Origin: Thiopontia sp964416755 | Lineage (GTDB): Bacteria; Pseudomonadota; Gammaproteobacteria; GCF-002020875 | NCBI GenBank assembly: GCA_964416755.1 | Contig: CAYQFH010000027.1 | Coordinates: 1 to 27,502, forward strand | Direction of reading: 5' to 3' | Length of the DNA stretch: 27,502 nucleotides | Part shown: piece after piece, positions 6,341 through 14,460 of the stretch | Layout of the letters: each line of letters starts with the position of its first letter | Position numbering within the stretch: the first letter of the stretch is position 1 | Position numbers and translations under genes: made by a program | Notes under the pieces: model-generated | What the model saw: only the letters and a program-made list of their open reading frames with translations | Database searches by the model: none | Told to the model about the DNA's origin: nothing

Positions 6341-7419
6341 TTGATGACCCCCAGTATCCTTAGAAGCTCGTCATCTGTAGTTTGCTTCTCTTCCGGTTTC
6401 GCGTATTCTGGAGGCACCTCAACCATCACCGAATAAGGAATCGATTCTGCATAAGGTGAGCCCATCACCGCTTCCGCATCACGGTTAAACCCCTGTATAA
6501 CGTTGCGTCGCGCTTTTTCATTAATATCTAGGATTTTGCGCAAAGCCTCCTCAGACACTGTAATTTCACTGCCCGCTATCTTCGCAGCATACTGGCGATC
6601 AGCATCCGAGAGCCCTGTACCAGCGCCAAACATCTTGATAATTGAGCCAACCTCACGCCCCATTGCTGCCATGTATGCTTCAGTATTTGAAGTAGCATCC
6701 ATGTTGTAGTCGATCCCCGCCGCCTGAAGAGCCTTTCCGAACTCAAGATTCCAGTCAGCAAACTTGCCGGTCATTGCTCCAGCATCAAGAAGCTTACGCC
6801 CCTCGTGAATTGTACCGATACCCATGGCTGCCTCCCGCGCCTTCCCTAGTCGAGAGACAAAATCCTCAGCAATAGATTTCCCAAACTCCTCGCCAAACTT
6901 TTTCCCGGTTCCTACCTGATTGGTGATACTGGTTTTACCGGCCTTCGCAATGGACTGCTTTTGCTCCAAGGCCTCTTCTGAGAGCACATCTTTATCGTGG
7001 CTCTTCATGTCCTCAAACAAGAAGCTGCCATCCGCCCTGCGCTTTCTGCCTTTGGCATCTGTGAAAATTTTGTCATCTTCCGTGCTGCTCAACGACTTAA
7101 TTTTCAAGTCTACTGCGGATTGCTCCATTCCCGGGATAGAAGCCAATCCTCCGCTGATCTCATCCAGATCCTTGCCCTGAATTGCTGCAGCAAGCTTCGC
7201 ATGGAGATCGTCACGATGCTGCTGCTCTTCTTGGTCAAGGCGCTCGTTCATCTTCCGGCCAGCAAAAGCCTGTCCCAACTTAGCAACACCCTGCATCCAG
7301 TGCTGAATAGGCTCACCATTCATGGATTGACCAATCATTGCATCAGCAAGTTTGCGCTTGCGGTCAAAACCGCGCTGCTTAAAGAAGGGTGATCTATTTT
7401 TCTTGTGTGGCATAAACAT
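6337..7419 (-). CDS. Putative internal virion/ejection protein
   Basis: A 360-aa protein with a basic N-terminus (HKKNRSPFFKQRGFDRKRK), a charged helical region with a Gln/His-rich segment (EEQQHRDDLHAKLAAAI, about 64-80), and a C-terminal helical domain of about 170 residues. AAGGAG seven bases before the ATG supports the start. It overlaps the next gene as ATGA and follows the previous gene by 11 bases. Position in the tail operon suggests a DNA-ejection or internal core protein; no recognised family. Confidence 0.65.
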   Translation of the reverse strand: MFMPHKKNRSPFFKQRGFDRKRKLADAMIGQSMNGEPIQHWMQGVAKLGQAFAGRKMNERLDQEEQQHRDDLHAKLAAAIQGKDLDEISGGLASIPGMEQSAVDLKIKSLSSTEDDKIFTDAKGRKRRADGSFLFEDMKSHDKDVLSEEALEQKQSIAKAGKTSITNQVGTGKKFGEEFGKSIAEDFVSRLGKAREAAMGIGTIHEGRKLLDAGAMTGKFADWNLEFGKALQAAGIDYNMDATSNTEAYMAAMGREVGSIIKMFGAGTGLSDADRQYAAKIAGSEITVSEEALRKILDINEKARRNVIQGFNRDAEAVMGSPYAESIPYSVMVEVPPEYAKPEEKQTTDDELLRILGVIK

Positions 7420-7430
7420 TCAGAATCTCC

Positions 7431-8279
7431 TTACCAAGGGTATGCGCCGATACCAGCAGCACCCAAACTGAACAATCCGCCCATCATGGCGTTTTTATTC
7501 TGATTCGCTGCATTCCAGGCATTCATCTGGCCCTGATACTTCATATTCTCGGCGCCCATCACATCGGCAGGGGCAATCTGATACTGTGCCGGAGCACCAA
7601 AGTTTGGATTAGACAGTGCAGGAGAACCCTGCAGAATTGCCGCAAGCTCATTCATGGGCTGTGTGCGGCTCAGTAGATCATCACTGATATTGTCAGTGTA
7701 AGCCTGCCGCTCAAGGCCGTATAGTCGACCCTGCTCAGCCTGTCCGGACTTCATGGCATCGAATGCAGCACCCTTAACCATGTCATCGCGTGAACGATCA
7801 AACTGCTGACGCGCATCGTTATAAGCCTCAGAGCCGATAGGAATGCCCCGGTTTGCCATTGTGGTCTCAAAACGGCGCTCATCCCGATCCATCTGGGGCT
7901 GCATGATCTCCATTGCACGACTGAATTGACGATTCTCAAGATCAGAAGTGTCACGGAGAGTTGGGGAGTTATCAGGGAGAGCAAATGGAGCGCCTGGCAC
8001 TTGGCCTGCACGATCAAGAGCTGCACCACCCAACAATTCAGCCAACTGGTTCTTCTGATCCAGTTGACGCTGCTGTGGGTCTGACAGGGACGTGATTCGT
8101 GTCCGGTCAGGATCACCGATCGATCCTGTATATGAGACATTCCCGTATGGGGTTACCTCATTGATCTGGTTTACCTTGGCAGACTCCAGGACAGCCTCTT
8201 TGTTGGCTGATGCCTGAGCTGCTGCTGTTTGTTGTGGATCTGGTGCTGCTGGTGCTGCAGGAGCGCTCTTTTTACCCAT
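7431..8279 (-). CDS. Putative internal virion/tail protein
   Basis: A 282-aa protein with a low-complexity Ala/Pro N-terminus (KKSAPAAPAAPDPQQTAAAQ) followed by a NEVTPYGNVSYTG motif and long helices rich in Asp, Arg and Gln. The C-terminus is Gly/Ala-rich and hydrophobic (MMGGLFSLGAAGIGAYPW). Proteins with this N-terminal pattern and a hydrophobic tail are common in short-tailed phages between the tail hub and the ejection proteins. It lies three bases after the acetyltransferase gene. Function is inferred from position. Confidence 0.7.
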   Translation of the reverse strand: MGKKSAPAAPAAPDPQQTAAAQASANKEAVLESAKVNQINEVTPYGNVSYTGSIGDPDRTRITSLSDPQQRQLDQKNQLAELLGGAALDRAGQVPGAPFALPDNSPTLRDTSDLENRQFSRAMEIMQPQMDRDERRFETTMANRGIPIGSEAYNDARQQFDRSRDDMVKGAAFDAMKSGQAEQGRLYGLERQAYTDNISDDLLSRTQPMNELAAILQGSPALSNPNFGAPAQYQIAPADVMGAENMKYQGQMNAWNAANQNKNAMMGGLFSLGAAGIGAYPW

Positions 8280-8282
8280 TGT

Positions 8283-8684
8283 TTATATCCATTTGCATTC
8301 TGACTTCAGAATCCCGTAAATCACGGCATCGTCATCAGGGTTAGCGTCACGCAGAAGCCCCTCACGCTGGAAACCCAGCCTTTCAAGAAACTTCTGCACC
8401 TTCACGTTTCCAGCATCTGTGATGACCGTGACTCGGCTGCATCCCAACTGCAAAAACGGATAATTAAAAAAAGTCTGTAAATTCTGTTTTGTTGCCCATC
8501 GTGGATTGATGGAAGCAATCGACATCTCTATATTTTTTGGAGGCCTGTAATTGTGGTAGACCACACCACAAATCAGTTTTCCCTCTCTAGCTACACCGAT
8601 AGCCTTGGCAGTAGGGTCGAATTCTGACTCAAGCTGCTCACCAACCCAGTGAGCAATCTCCCGGTCATGACCAAATACCAGCAT
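8283..8684 (-). CDS. GNAT-family N-acetyltransferase
   Basis: A 133-aa protein with the GNAT layout: a beta-strand region with VAREGKLICGVVYHNY, the central segment around INPRWATKQNLQTFFNYPF, and a typical C-terminal pattern (VQKFLERLGFQREGLLRDA) as in RimJ-like enzymes, where the acceptor-binding and CoA-binding strands meet. It would transfer an acetyl group from acetyl-CoA to an unknown amine, possibly a virion or host protein. It sits within the tail operon, its start overlapping the last base of the tail hub gene, an arrangement seen in several podovirus genomes. Confidence 0.85.
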   Translation of the reverse strand: MLVFGHDREIAHWVGEQLESEFDPTAKAIGVAREGKLICGVVYHNYRPPKNIEMSIASINPRWATKQNLQTFFNYPFLQLGCSRVTVITDAGNVKVQKFLERLGFQREGLLRDANPDDDAVIYGILKSECKWI

Positions 8685-10144
8685 CAGTTCGTTGAAAGCT
8701 CAATCCGGTAGTCAGTACGCAACCAGGAAACATCGTCACTGGAGCGCACACGCAGTCGCTGTGCAATGTTCTGCCCTATTGCTGCAGCAACCTCCCACTC
8801 AGACTGAATATCGCTATCAAATCCCCATGGCGTGGTATCCCATGGCGATACATCCCACAACGAGGATGAATTCAATGGCTCAGAGGGAACCGGTGCAATG
8901 ATGTTCTCAAAATCAACACCGATACCGGTCTCATAATTCACCCCGCCGCCATACTTGAGAACAACCCGGTTGGATGCAACACGCTTCTGCTCTGGTGTGC
9001 CCAGTTCATTCCATGCCTGAATTGCATCACCCTCGATGTCCGATCCATCATCTGTTTTACCGGTGTACTTGTAGACTTTTCCAGAAGCACCACCGAAATA
9101 GAGATCATTCCCAAAGGTCGCCCAGCAGCTGCCATTCAGCCCTGTAAGCTTTGCGGGAGCCCCTGTCTGCGTGCTGATCACATGCTGCTCAAAGTCTCCC
9201 CCATAAGCAGGCACATTCATCACAATCAGGCCGCCAGAGGGAAACAGCGTCGACTGCCAGCCAAAATCACTACCGTACTCTGCTGCAGCTTCCACTACAG
9301 CGCCGGTCAGCTTTGAAGATCCACCGATATATCCCTCAGCAAGCACCTTCTTCAGTGAAACATAGTCATCATAGGTCGTGATCAGAACATCACCGCCCAC
9401 CTGTACTGAACTACGTATATTGACCGGCTGACCGATATTGTAGACACCGACCAATGACCAGTCTGTTGCGTCACCCGGATCACTGCCCTGGTAAACAATC
9501 GCCTCTCCGGAGGACATCACAAATGCAGCGAAATCATCTACCCCATCCCCTGCATCCACATTGACGGTAACCATCATCAGTAGATTTCCACCAAACTGCC
9601 CAACCCGGGAAAGTGGGAACTTTGTCAGCGTGCCGGTAATGGCATTCACTGGGGCATACCAGAAATCCTGAGTATCACTATCCCAGAAATAGAGCCGGCT
9701 CTTGTAGACGTTGACTCCATTCAGATCAGAAGGCGTCAAACCTGATCCAGTCCACCCTGCAGCAGCAAGCGTGGTTCCCTCATAATTCTGAGGCGCATCC
9801 GCACCATTCACCATATGCAGATAGCCGTTGAAATTGGCCGTCTGCCACCGCGCATTGGTAAACCCAGTACCAATGGATGATGCAGAGGCACTGGTGAAAT
9901 CGAATACCTTTGTGCCGGTGGCCCCAATCAGCTTCTGGGTCGACCCAGCATGAAACTCGGTCAGTGTCTCTACTGCTGTAGATTCAGAGCTATCAGAGTG
10001 CTCTGCATACCCTTTGCGCAGAGTGACCTTTCCGGGCTGTGGAATGAAGTTCTCCAGAGACACCGCATCAGTGGGTGGCATCGAATCCAGAGAATCACGA
10101 GTATTCCAACCACCAACCGGAGCCGGGATAGAAACAATACTCAT
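8684..10144 (-). CDS. Tail hub/knob protein (beta-propeller-like)
   Basis: A 486-aa, mostly beta protein. The start (PAPVGGWNTRDSLDSMPPTDAVSLENFIPQ region, 7-37) is the conserved opening of the tail-hub proteins of BPP-1/Bcep-like short-tailed phages, analogous to T7 gp12 or P22 gp10. Repeated beta-blade-like segments follow (LYFWDSDTQDFWYAPV, EAIVYQGSDPGDATDW, LYFGGASGKVYKYTG). The start overlaps the adaptor stop by four bases (ATGA). Role: part of the short tail tube below the adaptor. Family assignment is by pattern memory, not a search. Confidence 0.75.
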   Translation of the reverse strand: MSIVSIPAPVGGWNTRDSLDSMPPTDAVSLENFIPQPGKVTLRKGYAEHSDSSESTAVETLTEFHAGSTQKLIGATGTKVFDFTSASASSIGTGFTNARWQTANFNGYLHMVNGADAPQNYEGTTLAAAGWTGSGLTPSDLNGVNVYKSRLYFWDSDTQDFWYAPVNAITGTLTKFPLSRVGQFGGNLLMMVTVNVDAGDGVDDFAAFVMSSGEAIVYQGSDPGDATDWSLVGVYNIGQPVNIRSSVQVGGDVLITTYDDYVSLKKVLAEGYIGGSSKLTGAVVEAAAEYGSDFGWQSTLFPSGGLIVMNVPAYGGDFEQHVISTQTGAPAKLTGLNGSCWATFGNDLYFGGASGKVYKYTGKTDDGSDIEGDAIQAWNELGTPEQKRVASNRVVLKYGGGVNYETGIGVDFENIIAPVPSEPLNSSSLWDVSPWDTTPWGFDSDIQSEWEVAAAIGQNIAQRLRVRSSDDVSWLRTDYRIELSTN

Positions 10145-10860
10145 GAACCAAAGCCGGTATCAGGGATGTTCGCGTTGCTGATCAGTCCACCGCCACGACG
10201 AGGGGTAACATTCAATACCGGTGCTCCCCCTCCATCTTGTGCAAACAACTGGCCAAGTTCACGGTAGTACTCTGCCTTCTCATCTGCATAGGACATGCGC
10301 TGACGCTTCAGAGCGCGCCAAAGAGTACCCAGCTCAAGCAGGTACTCATCAAGCAGGAAAACGTCTGTATCGGCCGCAAATTCAGGCTGTCCAGTGCCTC
10401 CGGAATCCTGACACCAGTGACTTGATGCGTAATCAAACACCAGAGAATCAGCACTGGATGGTATTGGATCAATACTGAACTTCAGTGCGCCGGAAACATT
10501 GCGCACACGATAGCGCTTGCGTGTGGTGACCGTATCACCCAAGACTGAAGACTGCACCGCCTGCCATTGTTGAGGCGACAGAGAACCGCGCATATCCCAA
10601 TAATTGGAGCGATCCCATACTGTGCCATTCAGTAGACGAGCAAAGTCAGAGGGAAGACTGTAATCCTCAGTGCCATTTACAGTGGTAAAGGTGTGCTCCT
10701 TGAGCAGAATCTCCCAGTTCTTCTTTGCCAACTCCTTACCAGTGAGTTGAGCACTGGAGAGCAGTAGCCGTGCTGTGGGGTTACTGTTCCCCACGATCGT
10801 ACCCGGCCTTTTAACCGGGATCTGATCGGCTACATTCTGGCAGACGGTGGCTAAAGTCAT
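10141..10860 (-). CDS. Head-tail adaptor (tail tubular A-like)
   Basis: A 239-aa protein. The N-terminal helical half (LLLSSAQLTGKELAKKNWEILL) and the following TVNGTEDYSLPSDFARLLNG motif match the adaptor proteins that dock under the portal in T7-like and BPP-1-like phages. The middle part (KFSIDPIPSSADSLVFDYASSHW) and the C-terminal helix are also typical. It overlaps the hub gene by four bases and shares one base with the preceding gene, so the adaptor, hub and acetyltransferase are tightly coupled. Confidence 0.75.
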   Translation of the reverse strand: MTLATVCQNVADQIPVKRPGTIVGNSNPTARLLLSSAQLTGKELAKKNWEILLKEHTFTTVNGTEDYSLPSDFARLLNGTVWDRSNYWDMRGSLSPQQWQAVQSSVLGDTVTTRKRYRVRNVSGALKFSIDPIPSSADSLVFDYASSHWCQDSGGTGQPEFAADTDVFLLDEYLLELGTLWRALKRQRMSYADEKAEYYRELGQLFAQDGGGAPVLNVTPRRGGGLISNANIPDTGFGS

Positions 10861-11480
10861 TATTCAGCCTCGGCAACCTTCTTTGGAGCGGCCTTCTTGC
10901 GTGCAACCTTCTTTGGAGCGGCCTTCAGCTTGTCAATCTCAGCCTTGAGCGCTTCATTCTCCTGACGGAGATTTTCCAGCTCATCCACACCAGAGAACTG
11001 GCTCTGCAGCAGCTTCACCTGCTCTTTCAATTCGACATTTTCAGCGGCCAACTTGCCAACTTGTGCGCCCTCTTCAGCATTCGCCAAGAACGCAACAGCC
11101 TGTGCCATCAGCTCACGAGCACCCATACCAATTCGGTGAATTGCGCTGTCAGGCAGATCGGCCAGAGCCTCAACGGTCATAATTCCGAGGGCTTTCAGCT
11201 CCTCAGCCTTGGATCGGGTCATTACAGCCCATTGCTCAAGAGGAGTACCCTCTGCAACCTGCTCCTGCCCCTGTTGGAATCTTGCATAAGCTTCAGGCCA
11301 TCGTTCACGATGATGATCTTTGACCTTGAACACAGGAACATTGTTCTTGTCGCCAGCAATGCGAACCTCAACCATTTCCTGATCTTTAAAAATTGGACGC
11401 CCCGCCTCTTTAGACGCTGCCTTGTCCTCTACTGCCTCAACAAAGAATCGAGGGAAAACACCGCTATTTTTATCTGACAT
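10860..11480 (-). CDS. Phage protein with helix-hairpin-helix-like and coiled-coil regions
   Basis: A 206-aa protein found between capsid and adaptor genes. The first 70 residues form a basic/acidic alpha-beta region, residues about 95-135 (LKALGIMTVEALADLPDSAI, MGARELMAQA) look like a helix-hairpin-helix motif, about 142-187 form a leucine-rich coiled coil, and the tail is a Lys/Ala repeat (APKKVARKK AAPKKVAE) encoded by a duplicated 20-base segment near 10870-10925. It follows a terminator and has GAGGA upstream. Similar proteins occur at this place in related phages; function unknown. Confidence 0.65.
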   Translation of the reverse strand: MSDKNSGVFPRFFVEAVEDKAASKEAGRPIFKDQEMVEVRIAGDKNNVPVFKVKDHHRERWPEAYARFQQGQEQVAEGTPLEQWAVMTRSKAEELKALGIMTVEALADLPDSAIHRIGMGARELMAQAVAFLANAEEGAQVGKLAAENVELKEQVKLLQSQFSGVDELENLRQENEALKAEIDKLKAAPKKVARKKAAPKKVAEAE

Positions 11481-11493
11481 TTCTGTTCCTCAT

Positions 11494-11523
11494 AAAAAAG
11501 GGGCAACCTCGAAAGGCTGCCCC
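11494..11523 (-). terminator. Intrinsic terminator after capsid gene block
   Basis: On the minus strand, a 10-bp stem (GGGGCAGCCT / AGGTTGCCCC) with a TTCG tetraloop precedes six T. It would reduce transcription from the abundant capsid genes into the adaptor and tail genes. Confidence 0.9.
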
Positions 11524-11547
11524 TCTATTTCACTTACGATCTACCGC

Positions 11548-12021
11548 TTAGAACGTGGTTGAGCGTGGGTAGGTGGCAATAACCTCTACCTCTCCACCAG
11601 ATCCGCCGTCTGCCACTACAGCAACAACACCATCAATCTTGGTCTGTGAAGTAGCGTCATCATCCAGACTGCCGGCTGTTGCACTGGTGTAGAGCGCAGC
11701 GTCTGCCGCACAGCTTGCCAGTACGTTACAGCTGATATTACTGCCCTTCTTGGCAACCCAACCATACTCGTTATCAGCAAACGCAATCTGCGCAAAGCTG
11801 ATATTCCAACCGTCATCAGCCATTGCCTTGGTCAAAGGCGCTGCCTGATAGTTCTCATCAATACCCAGGGCATCGTACTGAGCAATGGCGCCATTGGCTT
11901 GAACGTAAACATACTCGCTTCCATTCTCACCAGTGACACACTGACCCAGCGCAAAATCTTGGGTAGTGGAAGTATTTGCAATGTCTACTCCCAAAACACC
12001 TGAAACAATCTGATTCATCAT
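11548..12021 (-). CDS. Putative capsid decoration/stabilisation protein
   Basis: A 157-aa beta-rich, Ala/Gly-rich protein located directly after the major capsid gene, the usual place of head decoration proteins. The sequence shows FALGQCVTGENGSEYVYVQA and the GSNISCNVLASCAADAALYTS region, matching small jelly-roll-like head proteins that follow capsid genes in podoviruses. Two ATG codons are adjacent; GGAG upstream suits either. A strong hairpin separates it from the capsid gene and a terminator follows it. Function is inferred from position. Confidence 0.7.
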   Translation of the reverse strand: MMNQIVSGVLGVDIANTSTTQDFALGQCVTGENGSEYVYVQANGAIAQYDALGIDENYQAAPLTKAMADDGWNISFAQIAFADNEYGWVAKKGSNISCNVLASCAADAALYTSATAGSLDDDATSQTKIDGVVAVVADGGSGGEVEVIATYPRSTTF

Positions 12022-12046
12022 TTATCTCCAAATCATGTTAAACAGT

Positions 12047-12064
12047 GGGGAGGTTGCCCTCCCC
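12047..12064 (-). other. GNRA-capped RNA hairpin between capsid and decoration genes
   Basis: On the minus strand, GGGGAGG-GCAA-CCTCCCC forms a 7-bp GC stem with a GCAA tetraloop. No T-run follows, so it is more likely an mRNA stability, processing or attenuation element than a terminator. Confidence 0.55.
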
Positions 12065-12075
12065 GTTTGCACTGG

Positions 12076-13044
12076 TTACGCAGTGATTACACCCTGAAGT
12101 GAACCGTTGGAAAGCGTCATGTTTCCAGCCCACCCAATCAACTTAACCATTGCATCCTGATCGGTCGCGTGGCGTTCGTCACCAATAGGCACGAAGTTGC
12201 GGTCACGATGAGGACGGAAGTGGATGTAGTTGGTGTTCAGGAAGTACATATGGCTTGCTGGTGCAGAGCCATCCTGACCGCCATCCAGAACAACATCGGC
12301 GTTCATATACTTCAGAGAATTGAAGCCTGCAGAGGCCATATCGTCAGAAGTGAAACGCTGATTTGCCTGTAGTGACTCCAGGTAGTACTGGAAGTAGACG
12401 TTATCCGCCACAATCAGATCAGGCTTGTCATTGTTGCGCACACACTTGAGGTAAAGCGTGTTCATCGCAGTTTGGATTGTGGTCTTGCTGGGAGTTACAG
12501 ACTCATCCGAGAAATCATAGTTCTGGTTACGCCAGAATGAGTGATTTGCACGATTGATACCGCCCACAGTGCCGGTTGAAGGTGCGTCTGCCACCAGAAG
12601 CTGCAAACCGCCTACCTGCTTACCGCCATCAGCAGTACCGTCAGAGTAGCAATCTGAGCTCATGTTGTTCCGCATGGTGCGCTCCGCGTTCTTGATGCGA
12701 GACTCCAGCAGATCGATAACCTGCTCCTTGGAGGAGTTTTGCAACTGCTCCAGACCAGAGATGCTCACAGCGGCTGCAGCCTGCTTGATGTCAAACTCAG
12801 CAGCGGTGAAGACATCGCTTGGAGAGATGTTCAGCTTCTCATAACCGCTATAGCGCTTATAAGTGCTGTTCTCAGCGTACTCCAGCTCTTGAGTAATTAC
12901 ACGGCCACCAGAGAAAGGCTTGATATTGCCCTTTTTACTCAGGCGCATCAGCAGTGCGTTGTTGTTGGTTACATTGTCGGCCAGCTTACGACTGCGATTG
13001 CGCAGCGTAGTGGTGACCAACTCCGATAGATTAGGTGATGCCAT
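12076..13044 (-). CDS. Major capsid protein
   Basis: A 322-aa coat protein. Features typical of the BPP-1-type HK97-fold capsids: the N-terminus MASPNLSELVTTTLRNRSRKL, the GGRVITQELEYAEN beta region (43-56), the long helix KEQVIDLLESRIKNAERTMRN (105-125), the KPDLIVADNVYFQYYLESLQ segment, and a C-terminal KLIGWAGNMTLSNGSLQGVI strand pair. It lies between scaffold and decoration genes with a three-base gap to the scaffold stop. High expression is expected, and hairpins on the 3' side support separate mRNA handling. Confidence 0.9.
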   Translation of the reverse strand: MASPNLSELVTTTLRNRSRKLADNVTNNNALLMRLSKKGNIKPFSGGRVITQELEYAENSTYKRYSGYEKLNISPSDVFTAAEFDIKQAAAAVSISGLEQLQNSSKEQVIDLLESRIKNAERTMRNNMSSDCYSDGTADGGKQVGGLQLLVADAPSTGTVGGINRANHSFWRNQNYDFSDESVTPSKTTIQTAMNTLYLKCVRNNDKPDLIVADNVYFQYYLESLQANQRFTSDDMASAGFNSLKYMNADVVLDGGQDGSAPASHMYFLNTNYIHFRPHRDRNFVPIGDERHATDQDAMVKLIGWAGNMTLSNGSLQGVITA

Positions 13045-13046
13045 AA

Positions 13047-14090
13047 TTAAGCTCCATATCCTTGTTCAAGTTGCTCACGTAGCGAGAGATCAGTGTCTGC
13101 AACTCCACCATTGGGTGATCCATTCACTGATTTACTCGCCTTCTTTGCTTTCGCAGCCTTTGCCCTGGCCTCTTTTTGTCGCTTCTGCTCGGCTGCTTCA
13201 CGCTGGGCCGTTTGCATCATTTCGCGCACTGAGGTGTTGCTCCACACTGCCTTTTCATACAGATCATTCAGCGCAGGCTCACGCCCTGCTGCTCTCTCTG
13301 CCTGTGCCAGCAAGATCATGTCTTCAACAACGGCATCAAAATGCGGATGGGCCAACTCACCGTCATCGGTCTTGGCTTCCGCAAATGACTCCAGCTGAGA
13401 AACAACCTTGCTGTGCTCTTGTTGCGCAACCTCATGGTCACGCCGTTGGACTGACCCACGCAGCTCTGACAGTTCTTGTCTGAGGGCCGCTACCTGTGGA
13501 TCAGCCGAACCTTCTTCCATGCCTCCCGCGAATTGCGAGAGATCAATGCCATACAACTGCGCCACATGCTGAATACCCGCTATGGGGTCTTGATTCAGCA
13601 ATAGATCAGCATTTGCAAGGCTTTCAATATGCTGCTGCGGGGTAATCCCCGACTGCGCCAATCGTGCGATGTGTGGCGCATACATCTGGGCCACCGGTTC
13701 CCATGCAGTTCGGAACTCAGCAACCTCTGTGGTTTTGCGGGTGTAGTCCGCTTCCATTGACTTGTAGCGACCAAGCAACCAATCCTTGATCTCGTCTGGA
13801 GCAGAGTTAAAAGCGTCCTTGTCAGTCTGTGACCAGTGCTCAGGAGCCTCTATACCGGCTTGTTCTTCCTCTGCAGGCTCATCTTCGCCTGTCTCTTCTT
13901 CACTCTCCGGGCCATCTTCCGACTCTTCTTCGATGATTTGCTCATCTTCCCCTTCGATGACTTCCTGGTTCTCCTCCTCTGGAGGAATCTCGTTCATGTC
14001 ATCGTCGTAACCCTCAAAAGCCGCTGTAAGATCGGCTGTAATGTCGCTATCCGCTGACCCAGACTCCTGGGTGCTGACAATATCTTCCAT
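13047..14090 (-). CDS. Scaffold/head assembly protein
   Basis: A 347-aa, very acidic protein. Residues about 20-85 are dominated by Glu/Asp (EEESEDGPESEEETGEDEP), followed by a tryptophan-containing conserved part (APEHWSQTDKDAFNSAPDEI), a helical middle with a coiled coil (VAALRQELSELRGSVQRRDH), and a basic C-terminus (KEARAKAAKAKKASKSVNG), the layout of scaffold proteins whose basic tail binds the coat. An ATG at 14102 directly abuts the terminator T-run; GGAG six bases before the ATG at 14090 makes the latter the better start. It sits between portal and capsid genes. Confidence 0.85.
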   Translation of the reverse strand: MEDIVSTQESGSADSDITADLTAAFEGYDDDMNEIPPEEENQEVIEGEDEQIIEEESEDGPESEEETGEDEPAEEEQAGIEAPEHWSQTDKDAFNSAPDEIKDWLLGRYKSMEADYTRKTTEVAEFRTAWEPVAQMYAPHIARLAQSGITPQQHIESLANADLLLNQDPIAGIQHVAQLYGIDLSQFAGGMEEGSADPQVAALRQELSELRGSVQRRDHEVAQQEHSKVVSQLESFAEAKTDDGELAHPHFDAVVEDMILLAQAERAAGREPALNDLYEKAVWSNTSVREMMQTAQREAAEQKRQKEARAKAAKAKKASKSVNGSPNGGVADTDLSLREQLEQGYGA

Positions 14091-14102
14091 TGCTTGCTCC
14101 AT

Positions 14103-14124
14103 AAAAAAAGCCCCGTTGTGGGAC
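14103..14124 (-). terminator. Terminator-like hairpin before scaffold gene
   Basis: On the minus strand, GTCCC-ACAAC-GGGGC (5 bp with one G-T pair) is followed by seven T. It is weaker than the others and could be an attenuator between the portal block and the scaffold/capsid genes. Confidence 0.6.
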
Positions 14125-14148
14125 CTTGTTGTTGATGTAAAAAATCAG

Positions 14149-14460
14149 TTACCAGTTATTCCAGAGCTCCTTTCCAATTTCGTCGCCTGGGTCGTACTGT
14201 TTCTTGGGTTGGTCCAGCTTCTCATTGCCAACCTCAATCAATCCGTGCTTCTTCTTGTGTTCCCGGTGCTTTGCCCGGTCATCAATGTATGAGCCATCAA
14301 CTGGTGAGACATATGCGTTGAATGTCTGTACACGTGCAGGCATCAATACCAGGTTCATCGGATCATCATGACAGGTAGGCGTGTTGTGGCGATCATCTAC
14401 CTTGGCGTAGAAATCCTCCTCTCGCTTGCAGTGACTACAACGTGCCGTGTACAGGGGCAT
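14149..14460 (-). CDS. FmdB-type zinc-ribbon protein of the head operon
   Basis: A 103-aa protein that starts like an FmdB-type zinc ribbon (MPLYTARCSHCKREEDF, Cys8 and Cys11), with a second metal site less clear (TPTCHDD, Cys30 and His31). The rest is polar: a VQTFNAYVSPVDGSYIDDRA segment and a basic helix. The first 26 bases overlap the end of the portal gene. Proteins of this kind are often found just after portal genes in short-tailed phages; the function is unknown. Confidence 0.75.
   Translation of the reverse strand: MPLYTARCSHCKREEDFYAKVDDRHNTPTCHDDPMNLVLMPARVQTFNAYVSPVDGSYIDDRAKHREHKKKHGLIEVGNEKLDQPKKQYDPGDEIGKELWNNW

Noticed and set aside
10870..10925. Regulatory direct repeat
   Set aside because: The duplicated segment simply encodes the Lys/Ala repeat at the C-terminus of the 206-aa protein.
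12920..13483. 187-codon plus-strand frame
   Set aside because: Opposite the capsid and scaffold genes, with no start signal and low-complexity Leu/Ser/His composition.
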